Positions 26,256-34,414 of a DNA stretch of 64,000 nucleotides are shown in pieces. The position numbers and the translations under genes were made by a program. Source of the stretch: Alphaproteobacteria bacterium UBA6149 (lineage in GTDB: Bacteria; Pseudomonadota; Alphaproteobacteria; Rickettsiales; UBA998); assembly GCA_002423155.1 (NCBI GenBank), contig DIUV01000044.1, positions 58,408 through 122,407 on the forward strand, in the 5' to 3' direction. Below the pieces are notes generated by a model. That model saw nothing but the letters and a program-made list of their open reading frames with translations, did no database searches and was not told where the DNA came from. Positions within the stretch are counted from its first letter, which is position 1; each line of letters begins with the position of its first letter.

Positions 26256-26857
26256 TATTTATCCCCTATGAATTTACGGAGGGAAACTGCTAAATTTTCT
26301 GGGCTTATATCGTGAGCAAAATGTGCCACATATTCGCCGTTGCGATTCATCAAATAAATAAATGCTGAATGATTAACCATGTAAGTTTTTGTTTTTACAT
26401 CCGCATGTTCTGAGGCATAAATTTTATAAGCAGCTTGTGCTTTTTTTAAATCCTCTAATTCTCCCGTTAAAGCGACAGTAGAGGGATGAAAATTAGCAAC
26501 ATAATCTGCCAATGTTTTTACATCATCGCGCTTGGGATCCACAGTTATAAAAATAGGCACTATTTCTGTACTGGCTTTACCCAACATATTAAGCGCCTGG
26601 GTAATATGCATCATCGCTGTAGGGCATTCATCTGGGCAGCTAGTGAATCCGAAAAACACCAACATCAATTTTCCACGAAAATCCGTAGATTTAACTATTT
26701 TGTTGTGCTGATTAGTTAAGGAAAAATCTCCCCCAATAGTAGTTTTTTCTACAGGACGCACCTCCGCCGAAACGGCTGATTGCATTTGCCAAGTCAATAA
26801 CATATACGCAACCAAAGCTAAAGCAGGGATAGCAATAAAAAATATCTTGTTTTTCAT
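26255..26857 (-). CDS. SCO1/SenC-family copper chaperone
   Basis: This 200-residue membrane-anchored thioredoxin-fold protein belongs to the SCO1/SenC family, which delivers copper to, or reduces, the CuA site of cytochrome c oxidase. The copper ligands are C74 and C78 (TSCPDECPT) and H163 (VNHSAFIYLM). Residues 5-25 form the N-terminal membrane anchor. It is transcribed divergently from the Spy-like gene, with a 139-base shared promoter region. The neighbours suggest a small copper or metal-stress cluster. Confidence 0.93.
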   Translation of the reverse strand: MKNKIFFIAIPALALVAYMLLTWQMQSAVSAEVRPVEKTTIGGDFSLTNQHNKIVKSTDFRGKLMLVFFGFTSCPDECPTAMMHITQALNMLGKASTEIVPIFITVDPKRDDVKTLADYVANFHPSTVALTGELEDLKKAQAAYKIYASEHADVKTKTYMVNHSAFIYLMNRNGEYVAHFAHDISPENLAVSLRKFIGDK

Positions 26858-26996
26858 AATTTCTCTAATCTGTTATAAAGCCATTTTAATAAAGTTACTT
26901 GCATAAACTGTAAAGTGTTTTCCGCTTCTCTTAAGGTTAAAATCATGCTATCAGGATGACAGTTATTTCTTAAACAACAAGTATTGGAGATTTAAT

Positions 26997-27434
26997 ATGA
27001 GAAAATTATTATTACTCGCCCCCTTGAGCATGTTCTTAGCTAGTGGAATTGCTCATGCTGAAGGAGATATGGCTCCTATGGGCAAGCACCCACGTAAAAT
27101 GGAGCAGACTTTATCGAAACTACCTGCTGACAAAGCCGCTGCTTTTAAAGCGGTTATGGAAAAGAACAAAGCTGCAAACGAAGCAACCATAGAACAAATC
27201 AAAAAATTAGAAGACAAAAAATTTGATATTCTAAGTGCAGAAAAATTTGACCAAGCAGCTTATGTTGCAACTACAGGTGAAATTCATAAATTACGCCAAA
27301 CCATCATGAGCTCGCATTGTGATGCTTTCGCTAATTTTGCGGCAGGTCTATCTCAGGCAGAGCGCAAAACATTGGCTGATTCTTTGAAAAAAGGACATGG
27401 CAAAATGCGTGAAATGCATGGAGATAATGATTAG
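26997..27434 (+). CDS. Spy/CpxP/ZraP-like periplasmic protein
   Basis: This 145-residue protein has a cleavable signal peptide (predicted cut after SGIAHA) and an all-helical mature part with a methionine- and histidine-bearing N-terminus (EGDMAPMGKHPRKM) and C-terminus (GHGKMREMHGDND). This matches the Spy/CpxP/ZraP-type metal-sensing or chaperone proteins of the periplasm in layout, though the LTxxQ motif is not clear. It diverges from the SCO1 gene and faces a His-rich membrane protein, supporting a role in metal or envelope stress. A strong terminator follows. Confidence 0.72.
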   Translation: MRKLLLLAPLSMFLASGIAHAEGDMAPMGKHPRKMEQTLSKLPADKAAAFKAVMEKNKAANEATIEQIKKLEDKKFDILSAEKFDQAAYVATTGEIHKLRQTIMSSHCDAFANFAAGLSQAERKTLADSLKKGHGKMREMHGDND

Positions 27435-27456
27435 TCTTTCCAAGTGGAATGAGTAT

Positions 27457-27492
27457 AAAAAAGCCTCTCGTTATTAACGGGGGGCTTTTTTT
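27457..27492. terminator. bidirectional intrinsic terminator, left copy
   Basis: A stem (aaaaagcctctcgtt pairing with aacggggggcttttt through two wobbles) with a three-base loop is flanked by an A run on one side and a T run on the other, so it works in both directions. It ends the Spy-like gene. An identical 35-bp copy lies at 29362-29396, on the other side of the deaminase cassette. Confidence 0.9.
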
Positions 27493-27522
27493 AATTTTAA
27501 TAATTCACGGAATTACCGAAAG

Positions 27523-27699
27523 CTACTTTGTAGTTTCGGATTTATTCTGATTTTCGTAATTATTCTTGTTGTTTAAATTGCTAAGTTCTGACTTAATCTC
27601 TTGAAGAGGGCTGTTATAATACATCCAATCCGGAGCTTTTTTAAAGCTCTCATTAGCCTCGGATAATTGTAACGAAATCCAATTTTTTCTTAGTGACAT
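27523..27699 (-). CDS. small protein co-encoded with the antiphage deaminase, 58 aa
   Basis: I do not recognise a family. The ATG at 27699 follows a strong ribosome-binding site (AAGGAG, 7-8 bases), 25 bases after the deaminase stop codon, so the two form an operon. The frame extends to 27717 but without a start as good. The protein is hydrophilic, begins MSLRKNWISLQLSEANESF, has an aromatic patch (PDWMYYNSP) and an Asn/Lys-rich tail. The stop codon lies in a hairpin (27516-27539). It may modulate the deaminase, but no activity can be inferred. Confidence 0.65.
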   Translation of the reverse strand: MSLRKNWISLQLSEANESFKKAPDWMYYNSPLQEIKSELSNLNNKNNYENQNKSETTK

Positions 27700-27723
27700 A
27701 AATCTTCTCCTTATCATTGTATT

Positions 27724-29271
27724 TCAATCTATAATTTTAAGCCCGTATTTGTCCATTAAATTATCAAACTCTATTAAATGAGCTTCTTCCATATGAATGT
27801 GAAATGGCAAAAAAACTGTAAATTTAAATTTTGCCTTTTGTGGAGACCATTCAATAGCATCTCCAACAGTGTTTTTTCTTTTATCTATCATCTTAAATAG
27901 TTGGCTAGCTTTATTTGGAGAAATTCCCATAAAAGATTTGAAGTTTACTTTACCTTCTACATCTGTCGAATCTATGCATACTGAGTCATCATACAGATCC
28001 TTTGTTTTGCTTTTAGGGTACGGCTCAATGAAATATAATTTACTTATTCCAGACGAAATTATATGCCTTGCACAAATATGGCATGGGAAAGTTGTGCAGA
28101 AAAGAGTTTTTCCTGAAAGTGATAGCCCTCTTTTTGCGGCATCTGTTATAGCTGCCATTTCTGCGTGCACGATTCTACCAAATTCTAAAATATTTGATAG
28201 AGTGCTGTCCTTTAGAATATTTTTGTGCTCTCCCTCAGTACACTTGTGAATAAGACTATCGCTATCTTTTACTTTATTTTTATCAAAGAAATCGGCCTTA
28301 AAAAGAGCGTTTATAACTTCAGTTAACATTTCATTTTTAGCTTTGGCACTACTATCAAATCCCACTTTATGGTCCCTATAGTCTTTTGAATCTGGCCAAT
28401 ATTGTCCTCCGCCGGCTTTAGGTACCTCGTTGCATCCTAAAGATATTACGCAACCATCATCGTCTAAAATAACAGCACCAACTTGTCTTGATAAATCAGC
28501 AGACCTAAGAGCAGAAACACTAGCTAGAAATTGACCATATTCTTCTTTTGTCGGGGTATGAAATGGATGCCCAAAAAGTATTTCTATAAATCTTTTTATA
28601 TTATATTTTAGAGATTCCTTATCACTTTCATCAACAAATAAATCAGCAAGATGAAAGGCAGCACCAACATTCTGTCCTGTCGCCCCAGCCTCTTCGTTGT
28701 AATCTCTTTCTATTAATGCTTCTGCATGTGAGTAGTATTTTGTATGTGCTGATTTTCCATAACTCTTAGCTATTTTTCTTGCTAAGGTTTCTTTCCTTTT
28801 CTCTCTAGGTGAATATACTGATATTAAAAAAAATAAGTCTCCATATATTTTTCTAAGAAGATTTACTTCTTCTGTATTTTTTAGTGAGTTAAAAATATAG
28901 GCTACTTTGCTTCCTGCCTTGCGCGAATCACCAGTAAAATAGCGGCGATTTTCACGAACGGTTGTCAGTGCGGCTAATGCCAAAGCATCACCTCTTTTCA
29001 TCTTGTTTTTATAAGTTGTACCTGCCGTCATATAAGAATCTATTCTTTTATCTTGGAAGGTCTCTTCTAAAGTAACACCTAGTCCATCAATATGCGCCAA
29101 TATTTCACTTAGCCTAATGCTTTGAACTGTGTAATCCAATTTATTAAGTTCCGAGGAAAGGCGTGCTATTGTAATATCTAAATCAGTGCCCACAGGACCA
29201 ATTAATCCAAAAAATATTTCTGGCGTTGGATTTGATTCTAATAAATTTGCATCACTCTTTTTATTAGTCAT
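27724..29271 (-). CDS. antiphage-type dCTP/dCMP deaminase with N-terminal P-loop-like domain
   Basis: This 515-residue protein has the two-domain layout of antiphage cytidine deaminases (AvcD/DCD type), which drain dCTP and dCMP on infection. The C-terminal zinc deaminase domain has HAE at 369-371 and PCHIC with C397 and C400; HAE and PCxxC are the canonical zinc and proton-transfer motifs. The N-terminal domain starts with a P-loop-like strand (FFGLIGPVGTD, 20-30) that lacks the usual GK[ST]. The start at 29271 has GAGGAA upstream; a TTG at 29310 also opens the frame. Base composition is more AT-rich than the flanks, suggesting transfer. A housekeeping dCMP deaminase would be much shorter. 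Confidence 0.87.
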   Translation of the reverse strand: MTNKKSDANLLESNPTPEIFFGLIGPVGTDLDITIARLSSELNKLDYTVQSIRLSEILAHIDGLGVTLEETFQDKRIDSYMTAGTTYKNKMKRGDALALAALTTVRENRRYFTGDSRKAGSKVAYIFNSLKNTEEVNLLRKIYGDLFFLISVYSPREKRKETLARKIAKSYGKSAHTKYYSHAEALIERDYNEEAGATGQNVGAAFHLADLFVDESDKESLKYNIKRFIEILFGHPFHTPTKEEYGQFLASVSALRSADLSRQVGAVILDDDGCVISLGCNEVPKAGGGQYWPDSKDYRDHKVGFDSSAKAKNEMLTEVINALFKADFFDKNKVKDSDSLIHKCTEGEHKNILKDSTLSNILEFGRIVHAEMAAITDAAKRGLSLSGKTLFCTTFPCHICARHIISSGISKLYFIEPYPKSKTKDLYDDSVCIDSTDVEGKVNFKSFMGISPNKASQLFKMIDKRKNTVGDAIEWSPQKAKFKFTVFLPFHIHMEEAHLIEFDNLMDKYGLKIID

Positions 29272-29361
29272 TATTTCCTCTTTTTTGCCATTATATTGTT
29301 GTTTTTTCAAAATATTTAACTATGATATTAGTATTAGTTATATAACAATAAACTTAATCTG

Positions 29362-29396
29362 AAAAAAGCCTCTCGTTATTAACGGGGGGCTTTTTT
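29362..29396. terminator. bidirectional intrinsic terminator, right copy
   Basis: This is a 35-base exact duplicate of the terminator at 27457-27491. On the minus strand it begins at the stop codon of the His-rich membrane protein gene (stop at 29395-29397) and would terminate that gene. It lies about 90 bases upstream of the deaminase start codon. Confidence 0.9.
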
Positions 29397-30888
29397 AATG
29401 CTGATGCCCGCCCATAGCGCATTGAATTTTATCAACATTTCGTTCTGGTGGCTTTATTTGTTGCCCAAAGCCAATATATTGCTCCACCCCGTTTTGCTTA
29501 ATCTGCAAATAAAACTGGGTGGCGCCGCTATTATCGGGCTCTATATGAAATTGTAAAACCGGTCCACCTTTTGCGTCGGCAGAGTTTGGTTCTACTCCCA
29601 CAGGATGCGTGTGAATAATAGATTTTCCATCCGCACTAAAGCCAACCAAATGCGCAAAAGCGCCCATGATGGGCTCTAAATTAGTAACCGGATTTCCGTC
29701 TTTGTCACTAATGGTAAAATCTACCATAGATGCCTGATTTTGCTGCAATGGTTGAGCTAAATTCCAGTGCACATGCAGACCATTTTTTTCTGCCTCATTA
29801 TTAGACCGTATAAAAGGCACAATATTGCGAGAAATCGGAGAATTTATGGTGGTTAGTAATTTATGGTTCGTGTTATCAGATTTAAGCGTAAAATCGCTCC
29901 AGACATTGTAACTATTGCTGGTTTTGGGCATGAAGGAAAATTCATATATTCCAGGGCGTTCGGTTGGTTCTGGGTGAATATGGTGGTAATCTTGCAAAGC
30001 GGGATCTACCACAAATAAATGTAATTTTTTGGTATGCACAATTGCTAGCTCATCTGGAGTTAAGGGAGTGCCATTTTTATGAGTTAATTGCAAATATGCT
30101 TTGCAATTACTGCCAGCAATGGGAGGAGTTGCTGTGGTTATCGCAGCATTTATTGAGCCATCGGAATATTTTTGTTCTGGATAATTTTCTGGAGTCAATT
30201 TTTGTACAAAAGAATTTTCTTTTTCATCTGCTGGGCTTTGCCATAAATGCGCCCCCAACAAGGTAGAAATAAACGGCATGCCGCAGGTGAAAATATGTGG
30301 AATTATTGAGGCTATCCCTAAGGCGGCTGCGCCCCCAGCATGATTATGCATGGCTAGCCCTAAAGTTTTGCTCATTACTCCTGCCATGTTTTCTGCCAAG
30401 GCAGTGTCTTTGGTCAAGGCAGCAAAAAAGACTAAGCCATTGGCAATACCCGTTAAAACGGTGGGTAAGGAAATAAGTGCCGTAGCCGCCAATGCGGTAT
30501 AACGGATAATTTTTCCCCAATTTAACCCATGAGTACCATTATCGTGTTTTTCAATAAAATTGCCGAGTAATATTCCACCAATTCCCACTGTACCAATCGT
30601 GGCAGCGCTAAAGCTGCTGCTGGTTAGTAATTTTTCACCAATCAAGGGAATGCCCGAAATAATTTTATTTACCCCATCCGCCAGACCATGGCTATCTATC
30701 ATACTGGCCTGCATGGCGGTTTTTGCTGCTTCTTCCCCCACACCTAACGAGGGCAAAATATGTGGAGCCAGCACAATAGCGGCACCCGTCAAAGCAATCC
30801 CCGTCATGATGGTACTTAAAGAAATACCCGAGGAAGATTGCAGGTGATGATGTACGTGTGGATCAGCAATATTAGATTCTGCATTCAT
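29395..30888 (-). CDS. histidine-rich membrane protein with periplasmic metal-binding-like domain
   Basis: This 497-residue protein has a His-bearing N-terminus (DPHVHHHL), about five to six hydrophobic segments (residues about 25-215) and a large C-terminal beta-rich domain. That domain carries YHHIHPEP and IIHTHPVG motifs and ends AMGGHQH. Such HxHP motifs occur in copper- or heavy-metal-handling periplasmic proteins, so a metal-related role is inferred from motifs and from the SCO1 and Spy-like neighbours. No precise family is recognised. Its 3' end coincides with the right terminator copy. Confidence 0.7.
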   Translation of the reverse strand: MNAESNIADPHVHHHLQSSSGISLSTIMTGIALTGAAIVLAPHILPSLGVGEEAAKTAMQASMIDSHGLADGVNKIISGIPLIGEKLLTSSSFSAATIGTVGIGGILLGNFIEKHDNGTHGLNWGKIIRYTALAATALISLPTVLTGIANGLVFFAALTKDTALAENMAGVMSKTLGLAMHNHAGGAAALGIASIIPHIFTCGMPFISTLLGAHLWQSPADEKENSFVQKLTPENYPEQKYSDGSINAAITTATPPIAGSNCKAYLQLTHKNGTPLTPDELAIVHTKKLHLFVVDPALQDYHHIHPEPTERPGIYEFSFMPKTSNSYNVWSDFTLKSDNTNHKLLTTINSPISRNIVPFIRSNNEAEKNGLHVHWNLAQPLQQNQASMVDFTISDKDGNPVTNLEPIMGAFAHLVGFSADGKSIIHTHPVGVEPNSADAKGGPVLQFHIEPDNSGATQFYLQIKQNGVEQYIGFGQQIKPPERNVDKIQCAMGGHQH

Positions 30889-30923
30889 AATTAATGTATA
30901 TTAAGCACTGCGGATGAAAAAGT

Positions 30924-32078
30924 CTAATATTCTTTATCCCAAACATCAAAAACTCGGCGGTGTTCCTGCAAAGCAAAGCGGTCAGTCATGCCTGCGATGA
31001 AATCGGCGACCAAACGGGCTTTGGCGAATTTTTCTGCATTTTCCGCTTGTTCCTTCCACTCGGTGGGCAAACAATCTGGTTCGTTGATGAAAAAAGTGAA
31101 TAATTCGCGCACCACTCTACGCGCTTTGCTGGTCATGCGGTTTACTTTGTAGTGGCGGTACATGCGCTCTTTTAAAAAAGCTTTTAGTTCGCGGTTATAC
31201 GCCACGACATTATCGGAAAAATGCACTAATTGCTTGCCCACATTGCGCACATCTTCGACCGATTTTATATTATATTCTGCAATATTTTGCTGAGTCTGGG
31301 TTAGCACATCTGCAACCAGCAAATTAATTATCCGCCGCACTACTTCATGTACTCTGCGCCGCGCATCTAAATTGGGATAGGCGTTATCCACCGCATGCAA
31401 AACTTCTCCCACTAAGGGCAAATCTGCTAATTCATCCAAGCCAAAAAATCCTGCGCGAATACCATCTTCAACATCATGATTATTATAAGCAATATCATCA
31501 GCAATCGCGGCAACTTGCGCTTCTAATCCGGCAAAAGTTTTGATTTCTAAATCATGTTTTTCTATATATTGAGCAATTGCAAACGGAACCTCCCCAAGAA
31601 TTGGTCCGTTATGTTTAGCGATGCCCTCAAGCGTTTCCCAAGTTAGATTTAAGCCATCAAATTGGGCATAACGATGCTCTAAACTGGTGAGAATCCGCAA
31701 AGCTTGGGCGTTATGATCAAACCCACCGAGTTCCTGCATCACCTCGCGCAGACCATCTTCGCCAGCATGTCCGAACGGGGTGTGCCCTAAATCATGCGCT
31801 AATGCGAGGGCTTCGCCCAAATCTTCATCCAGCTGCAAATAACGACACATCGAACGAGTTAATTGACCAACTTCCAAACTATGAGTCAAACGAGTGCGAT
31901 AATGATCGCCTTCGTGATTAATAAATACTTGGGTTTTATATTCTAAACGCCGAAAAGCCGCCGAGTGAATAATCCGATCGCGATCGCGCTGGAAATCGCT
32001 GCGCGTAGAGCAGGATTTTTCTGCATATAGACGCCCGCGAGTTTGGCTGGCCTGAGTGGCGTATGGAGCTAGGGTCAT
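30924..32078 (-). CDS. dgt: dGTP triphosphohydrolase-like HD protein
   Basis: This 384-residue protein is a deoxyguanosinetriphosphate triphosphohydrolase-like enzyme, which cuts dNTPs to nucleoside and triphosphate. The HD-domain metal ligands are visible: H66 (RTRLTHSLEV) and H95-D96 (LALAHDLGHTPFGHAGE), with a later D in ADDIAYNNHD. The start SRGRLY/ SDFQRDRDRIIHSAAFRRL is the usual signature. The start codon overlaps the preceding nucleotidyltransferase gene by four bases. Length and sequence fit the chromosomal form found across alphaproteobacteria. Confidence 0.92.
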   Translation of the reverse strand: MTLAPYATQASQTRGRLYAEKSCSTRSDFQRDRDRIIHSAAFRRLEYKTQVFINHEGDHYRTRLTHSLEVGQLTRSMCRYLQLDEDLGEALALAHDLGHTPFGHAGEDGLREVMQELGGFDHNAQALRILTSLEHRYAQFDGLNLTWETLEGIAKHNGPILGEVPFAIAQYIEKHDLEIKTFAGLEAQVAAIADDIAYNNHDVEDGIRAGFFGLDELADLPLVGEVLHAVDNAYPNLDARRRVHEVVRRIINLLVADVLTQTQQNIAEYNIKSVEDVRNVGKQLVHFSDNVVAYNRELKAFLKERMYRHYKVNRMTSKARRVVRELFTFFINEPDCLPTEWKEQAENAEKFAKARLVADFIAGMTDRFALQEHRRVFDVWDKEY

Positions 32079-32365
32079 ACAGGCTTTGCTTCGTTTAAAA
32101 TTTTACTTCTAGTAGCATGATAAAGACCTGATTCAAATACTATATCTATTCTTCGAGAAAAAAGTTTCTCCAAATCATTTTGGAAATCAACAAAGGCTAA
32201 AGGGTCGCGAGCATCTTCTACGTTAACTAAGAAATCTATATCACTATCAGCGGTTTCCTCACCTCTAACCACTGAACCAAACACACGGACATCTCTCAAG
32301 CCTTTTTGAGTGGCAAGGGTAATAATGGCATCCCGATGGCGGTGTATTTTATCTAATAGTTTCAT
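32075..32365 (-). CDS. minimal nucleotidyltransferase (MNT) domain protein
   Basis: This 96-residue protein is a minimal nucleotidyltransferase of the DNA polymerase beta fold. The catalytic signature is GSVVRGEETADSDIDFLV (from G30), with D42 and D44 as metal ligands and a third acid later (RRIDIVFE). MNT proteins of this type are usually antitoxins that AMPylate a HEPN toxin, but no HEPN gene is adjacent. Instead the 3' end overlaps dgt by four bases, so the two are translationally coupled. A ribosome-binding site (AAGGA) precedes the ATG. Confidence 0.85.
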   Translation of the reverse strand: MKLLDKIHRHRDAIITLATQKGLRDVRVFGSVVRGEETADSDIDFLVNVEDARDPLAFVDFQNDLEKLFSRRIDIVFESGLYHATRSKILNEAKPV

Positions 32366-32400
32366 ATAAATCCTTCATCTCAAGGGATATTATATAAAAA

Positions 32401-32457
32401 AACTCTCCCGTTTGCACCCCAAAAAATATTTTTGATTAATGGTCAAACGAGAGAGTT
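32401..32457 (-). terminator. intrinsic terminator of carD
   Basis: A 14-base stem (32401-32414 with 32444-32457, one mismatch or wobble) is followed on the minus strand by a run of T residues, the classic intrinsic terminator. It lies just past the carD stop codon. The loop is long (29 bases) and AT-rich. Confidence 0.8.
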
Positions 32458-32477
32458 ACAACAAGGTCTAATATATT

Positions 32478-33029
32478 TTAAGCAGCAGCTTTCTCTTTTT
32501 CGTTCTGGCTACGCAAAACTTTTAGCAAACGATCAGAAGCTTCTTTAGAATCAATGCTTTCTGCCGCAGCAACTTCGCCAGCTAAACGACCAAGTGCAGA
32601 TTCATAAATCATCCGTTCGCTGTAAGAACGCTCCGACTGATCAACATTTTTGTGCAAGTCACGCACAACTTCGGCAATAGAAAGAATGTTGCCTGAATTG
32701 ATTTTTGCTTCATATTCCTGTGCACGACGGCTCCACATGCCGCGAGAAGTTTTTGCTTTTCCTTTCAAAGTTTTGATAGCTTTTTGGATTTGCACTTCGT
32801 CGCTGATATGGCGCAAGCCAGCAGCGGCGGCGCGGTGCATTGGCACGCGCAAAGTCATTTTTTCTTTTTCAAAGAAAATAACGAACAAAGTTAATTCAAT
32901 TTCACCGATTTTCTGAGTTTCCACCCCTGTAATTTTGCCCACACCATGAGTAGGATATACAACAAAATCATTCACGTTAAATACATCACGCACCGCGTTT
33001 TCATTGCACACAGTATTCTCGATTGTCAT
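32478..33029 (-). CDS. CarD/CdnL-family transcription regulator
   Basis: This 183-residue protein belongs to the CarD/CdnL family, which binds RNA polymerase beta and stabilises open complexes at housekeeping promoters. The N-terminal Tudor-like RNAP-interaction domain starts VNDFVVYPTHGVGKITGVE, and the C-terminal helical DNA-binding domain contains the conserved SRGMWSRRAQEYEAKINSGNILSIAEVVRDL. It is transcribed alone and ends in a good intrinsic terminator. Confidence 0.95.
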   Translation of the reverse strand: MTIENTVCNENAVRDVFNVNDFVVYPTHGVGKITGVETQKIGEIELTLFVIFFEKEKMTLRVPMHRAAAAGLRHISDEVQIQKAIKTLKGKAKTSRGMWSRRAQEYEAKINSGNILSIAEVVRDLHKNVDQSERSYSERMIYESALGRLAGEVAAAESIDSKEASDRLLKVLRSQNEKEKAAA

Positions 33030-33409
33030 ATTATTCCCCTTTTAAAAATTATCTCCGTCTCCAATCCAATAAAGATTGGCGGAATTTAGCGTTGACTGGC
33101 ACGCTCACCATTTTTTAAAAAACACACAGAAAACATCAGAGCAATACCCACGAGCAGCTCTGTGTTGACGTGGCAAATATGACACAAAATTGAGCAAAAA
33201 GAAACCATAAAATACAATTTTTCTAAAGTTTTATTCAAACTGGCGGACATTTGCTTTTAACCCTTTATAGAATTAGAAGTTAAACTCCTTTTATTTCTCG
33301 CCGCACGGGCGGCGGGCTTGCAGTTGCAAGCCTGTGTATAGTGCTTCAATTTTAGTGAAATTTAAAAGGGAGAAGCACTATAAACTGTAAAAACCGAAGG
33401 ATTTCCGCT
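33030..33409. other. 380-base divergent intergenic region
   Basis: This region lies between the divergent carD and adenosine-kinase genes and has no coding potential. It must contain both promoters, but I cannot define them with confidence. Its right third holds a three-stem repeat (33299-33382). Confidence 0.6.
33299..33382. repeat. three-stem structured repeat, copy 1
   Basis: Three consecutive hairpins are visible: cgccg-cacggg-cggcg (33299-33314), ggcttgca-gt-tgcaagcc (33315-33332), and tatagtgcttc pairing with gaagcactata (33337-33347 with 33372-33382) around an AT-rich loop. The same three-hairpin order occurs at 37493-37573 (inverted) and 55714-55795. The stems pair perfectly in this copy. 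It ends about 27 bases before the adenosine-kinase start. Confidence 0.7.
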
Positions 33410-34408
33410 ATGCAGCACGATTATAAAAACCTTACCGCCACTTACGATGTTTTGGGGATTGGCAGTGCAATTGTTGATATTTTAGCCTTAGTGGAGGATG
33501 AATTTCTGATTCGTGAGGCGCTCGACAAAGGTGGCATGTGCCTGATTGATGCAAAACGGGCGAATGAATTATATGAAAGCCTTGGTCAATGCACCGAATG
33601 TTCGGGTGGTTCGGTTGCCAATAGCTTGGCGGCAATTGCCTCATTAGGCGGTAAATCGGCTTTTATTGGTCGGGTGCATGAAGATGCGCTGGGGAAAATT
33701 TTTACCCATGATATGCGCTCAGTAGGGGTGGATTATACCACCGCACCTGCCAAACACGGCAAACCCACTGCGCGTTGTATGGTGTGTGTAACTCCTGATG
33801 CACAGCGAACCATGGCAACTTATATTGGTGCCTCGTGTGAACTTAACACTACGGATATTGACGCACAAAAAATTGCTGATTCATCTATTATCTATGTAGA
33901 GGCTTATTTATGGGACTTGCCCGAAGCCAAAGACGCCATCCGCCAAGCGTTTGCCGAGGCAAAAAAAGCTGGTCGCAAAATAGCCTTTACCTTGTCTGAC
34001 TCCTGGTGCGTAGATCGCCACCGCGCTGATTTCCTGGATTTTATTGCCGAATGCGTGGATGTATTATTCGCCAATGAGCATGAAATTTGCGCTTTATTTG
34101 AAACCGATGATTTAGAGCTAGCCTTAGAGAAAATTACTCCATTAGTTGATGTTACCGCGGTTACTTTAGGGGAAAGAGGTAGTATTGTTTTGCAAGACCA
34201 ACAACGAAATGACATTCCCGCACAAAATATCAGCAAATTAATCGACAGTACTGGCGCTGGTGATTTATTCGCCGCAGGCTTTTTATATGGCATCACCCAA
34301 GGTTGGAGCCTATATGAAAGTGCGGCATTAGGAAATTCCTGTGCAGCGGAGATTATTCAACAATTGGGGGCGCGTCCACAACGCCCATTGAATAAATTGG
34401 TCGCTTAA
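33410..34408 (+). CDS. PfkB-family adenosine kinase
   Basis: This 332-residue sugar/nucleoside kinase belongs to the PfkB (ribokinase) family. The second PfkB signature DSTGAGDLFAAGFLYG is intact, with the catalytic aspartate in GAGD, and the N-terminal GSAIVDIL and GGSVANSLAAIASLGG motifs bind the nucleoside. The N-terminal layout resembles bacterial adenosine kinases (salvage of adenosine to AMP); substrate choice among PfkB members is an inference. It is followed six bases later by the ampG-like gene. Confidence 0.85.
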   Translation: MQHDYKNLTATYDVLGIGSAIVDILALVEDEFLIREALDKGGMCLIDAKRANELYESLGQCTECSGGSVANSLAAIASLGGKSAFIGRVHEDALGKIFTHDMRSVGVDYTTAPAKHGKPTARCMVCVTPDAQRTMATYIGASCELNTTDIDAQKIADSSIIYVEAYLWDLPEAKDAIRQAFAEAKKAGRKIAFTLSDSWCVDRHRADFLDFIAECVDVLFANEHEICALFETDDLELALEKITPLVDVTAVTLGERGSIVLQDQQRNDIPAQNISKLIDSTGAGDLFAAGFLYGITQGWSLYESAALGNSCAAEIIQQLGARPQRPLNKLVA

Positions 34409-34414
34409 AGCGCC

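Larger units (their letters stand above)
27457..29396. mobile_element. deaminase cassette flanked by perfect 35-bp direct repeats
   Basis: Two identical 35-bp copies of a terminator (27457-27491 and 29362-29396, same orientation) bracket a 1.9-kb segment that holds only the deaminase gene and a small ORF. The segment is visibly more AT-rich than its neighbours. Deleting one repeat plus the segment would restore a simple convergent pair, Spy-like gene and His-rich membrane protein, sharing one bidirectional terminator. This suggests acquisition at the terminator. There is no integrase or transposase, and the mechanism is unknown. Confidence 0.65.

Noticed and set aside
29272..29361. AvcI-like upstream RNA for the deaminase
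   Set aside because: Only about 90 AT-rich bases lie between the start codon and the terminator repeat, and I see no recognisable structure.
30924..32078. dGTPase as part of an antiphage island with the deaminase
   Set aside because: dgt of this type is a chromosomal housekeeping gene in alphaproteobacteria, and two other genes and a terminator separate it from the deaminase cassette.
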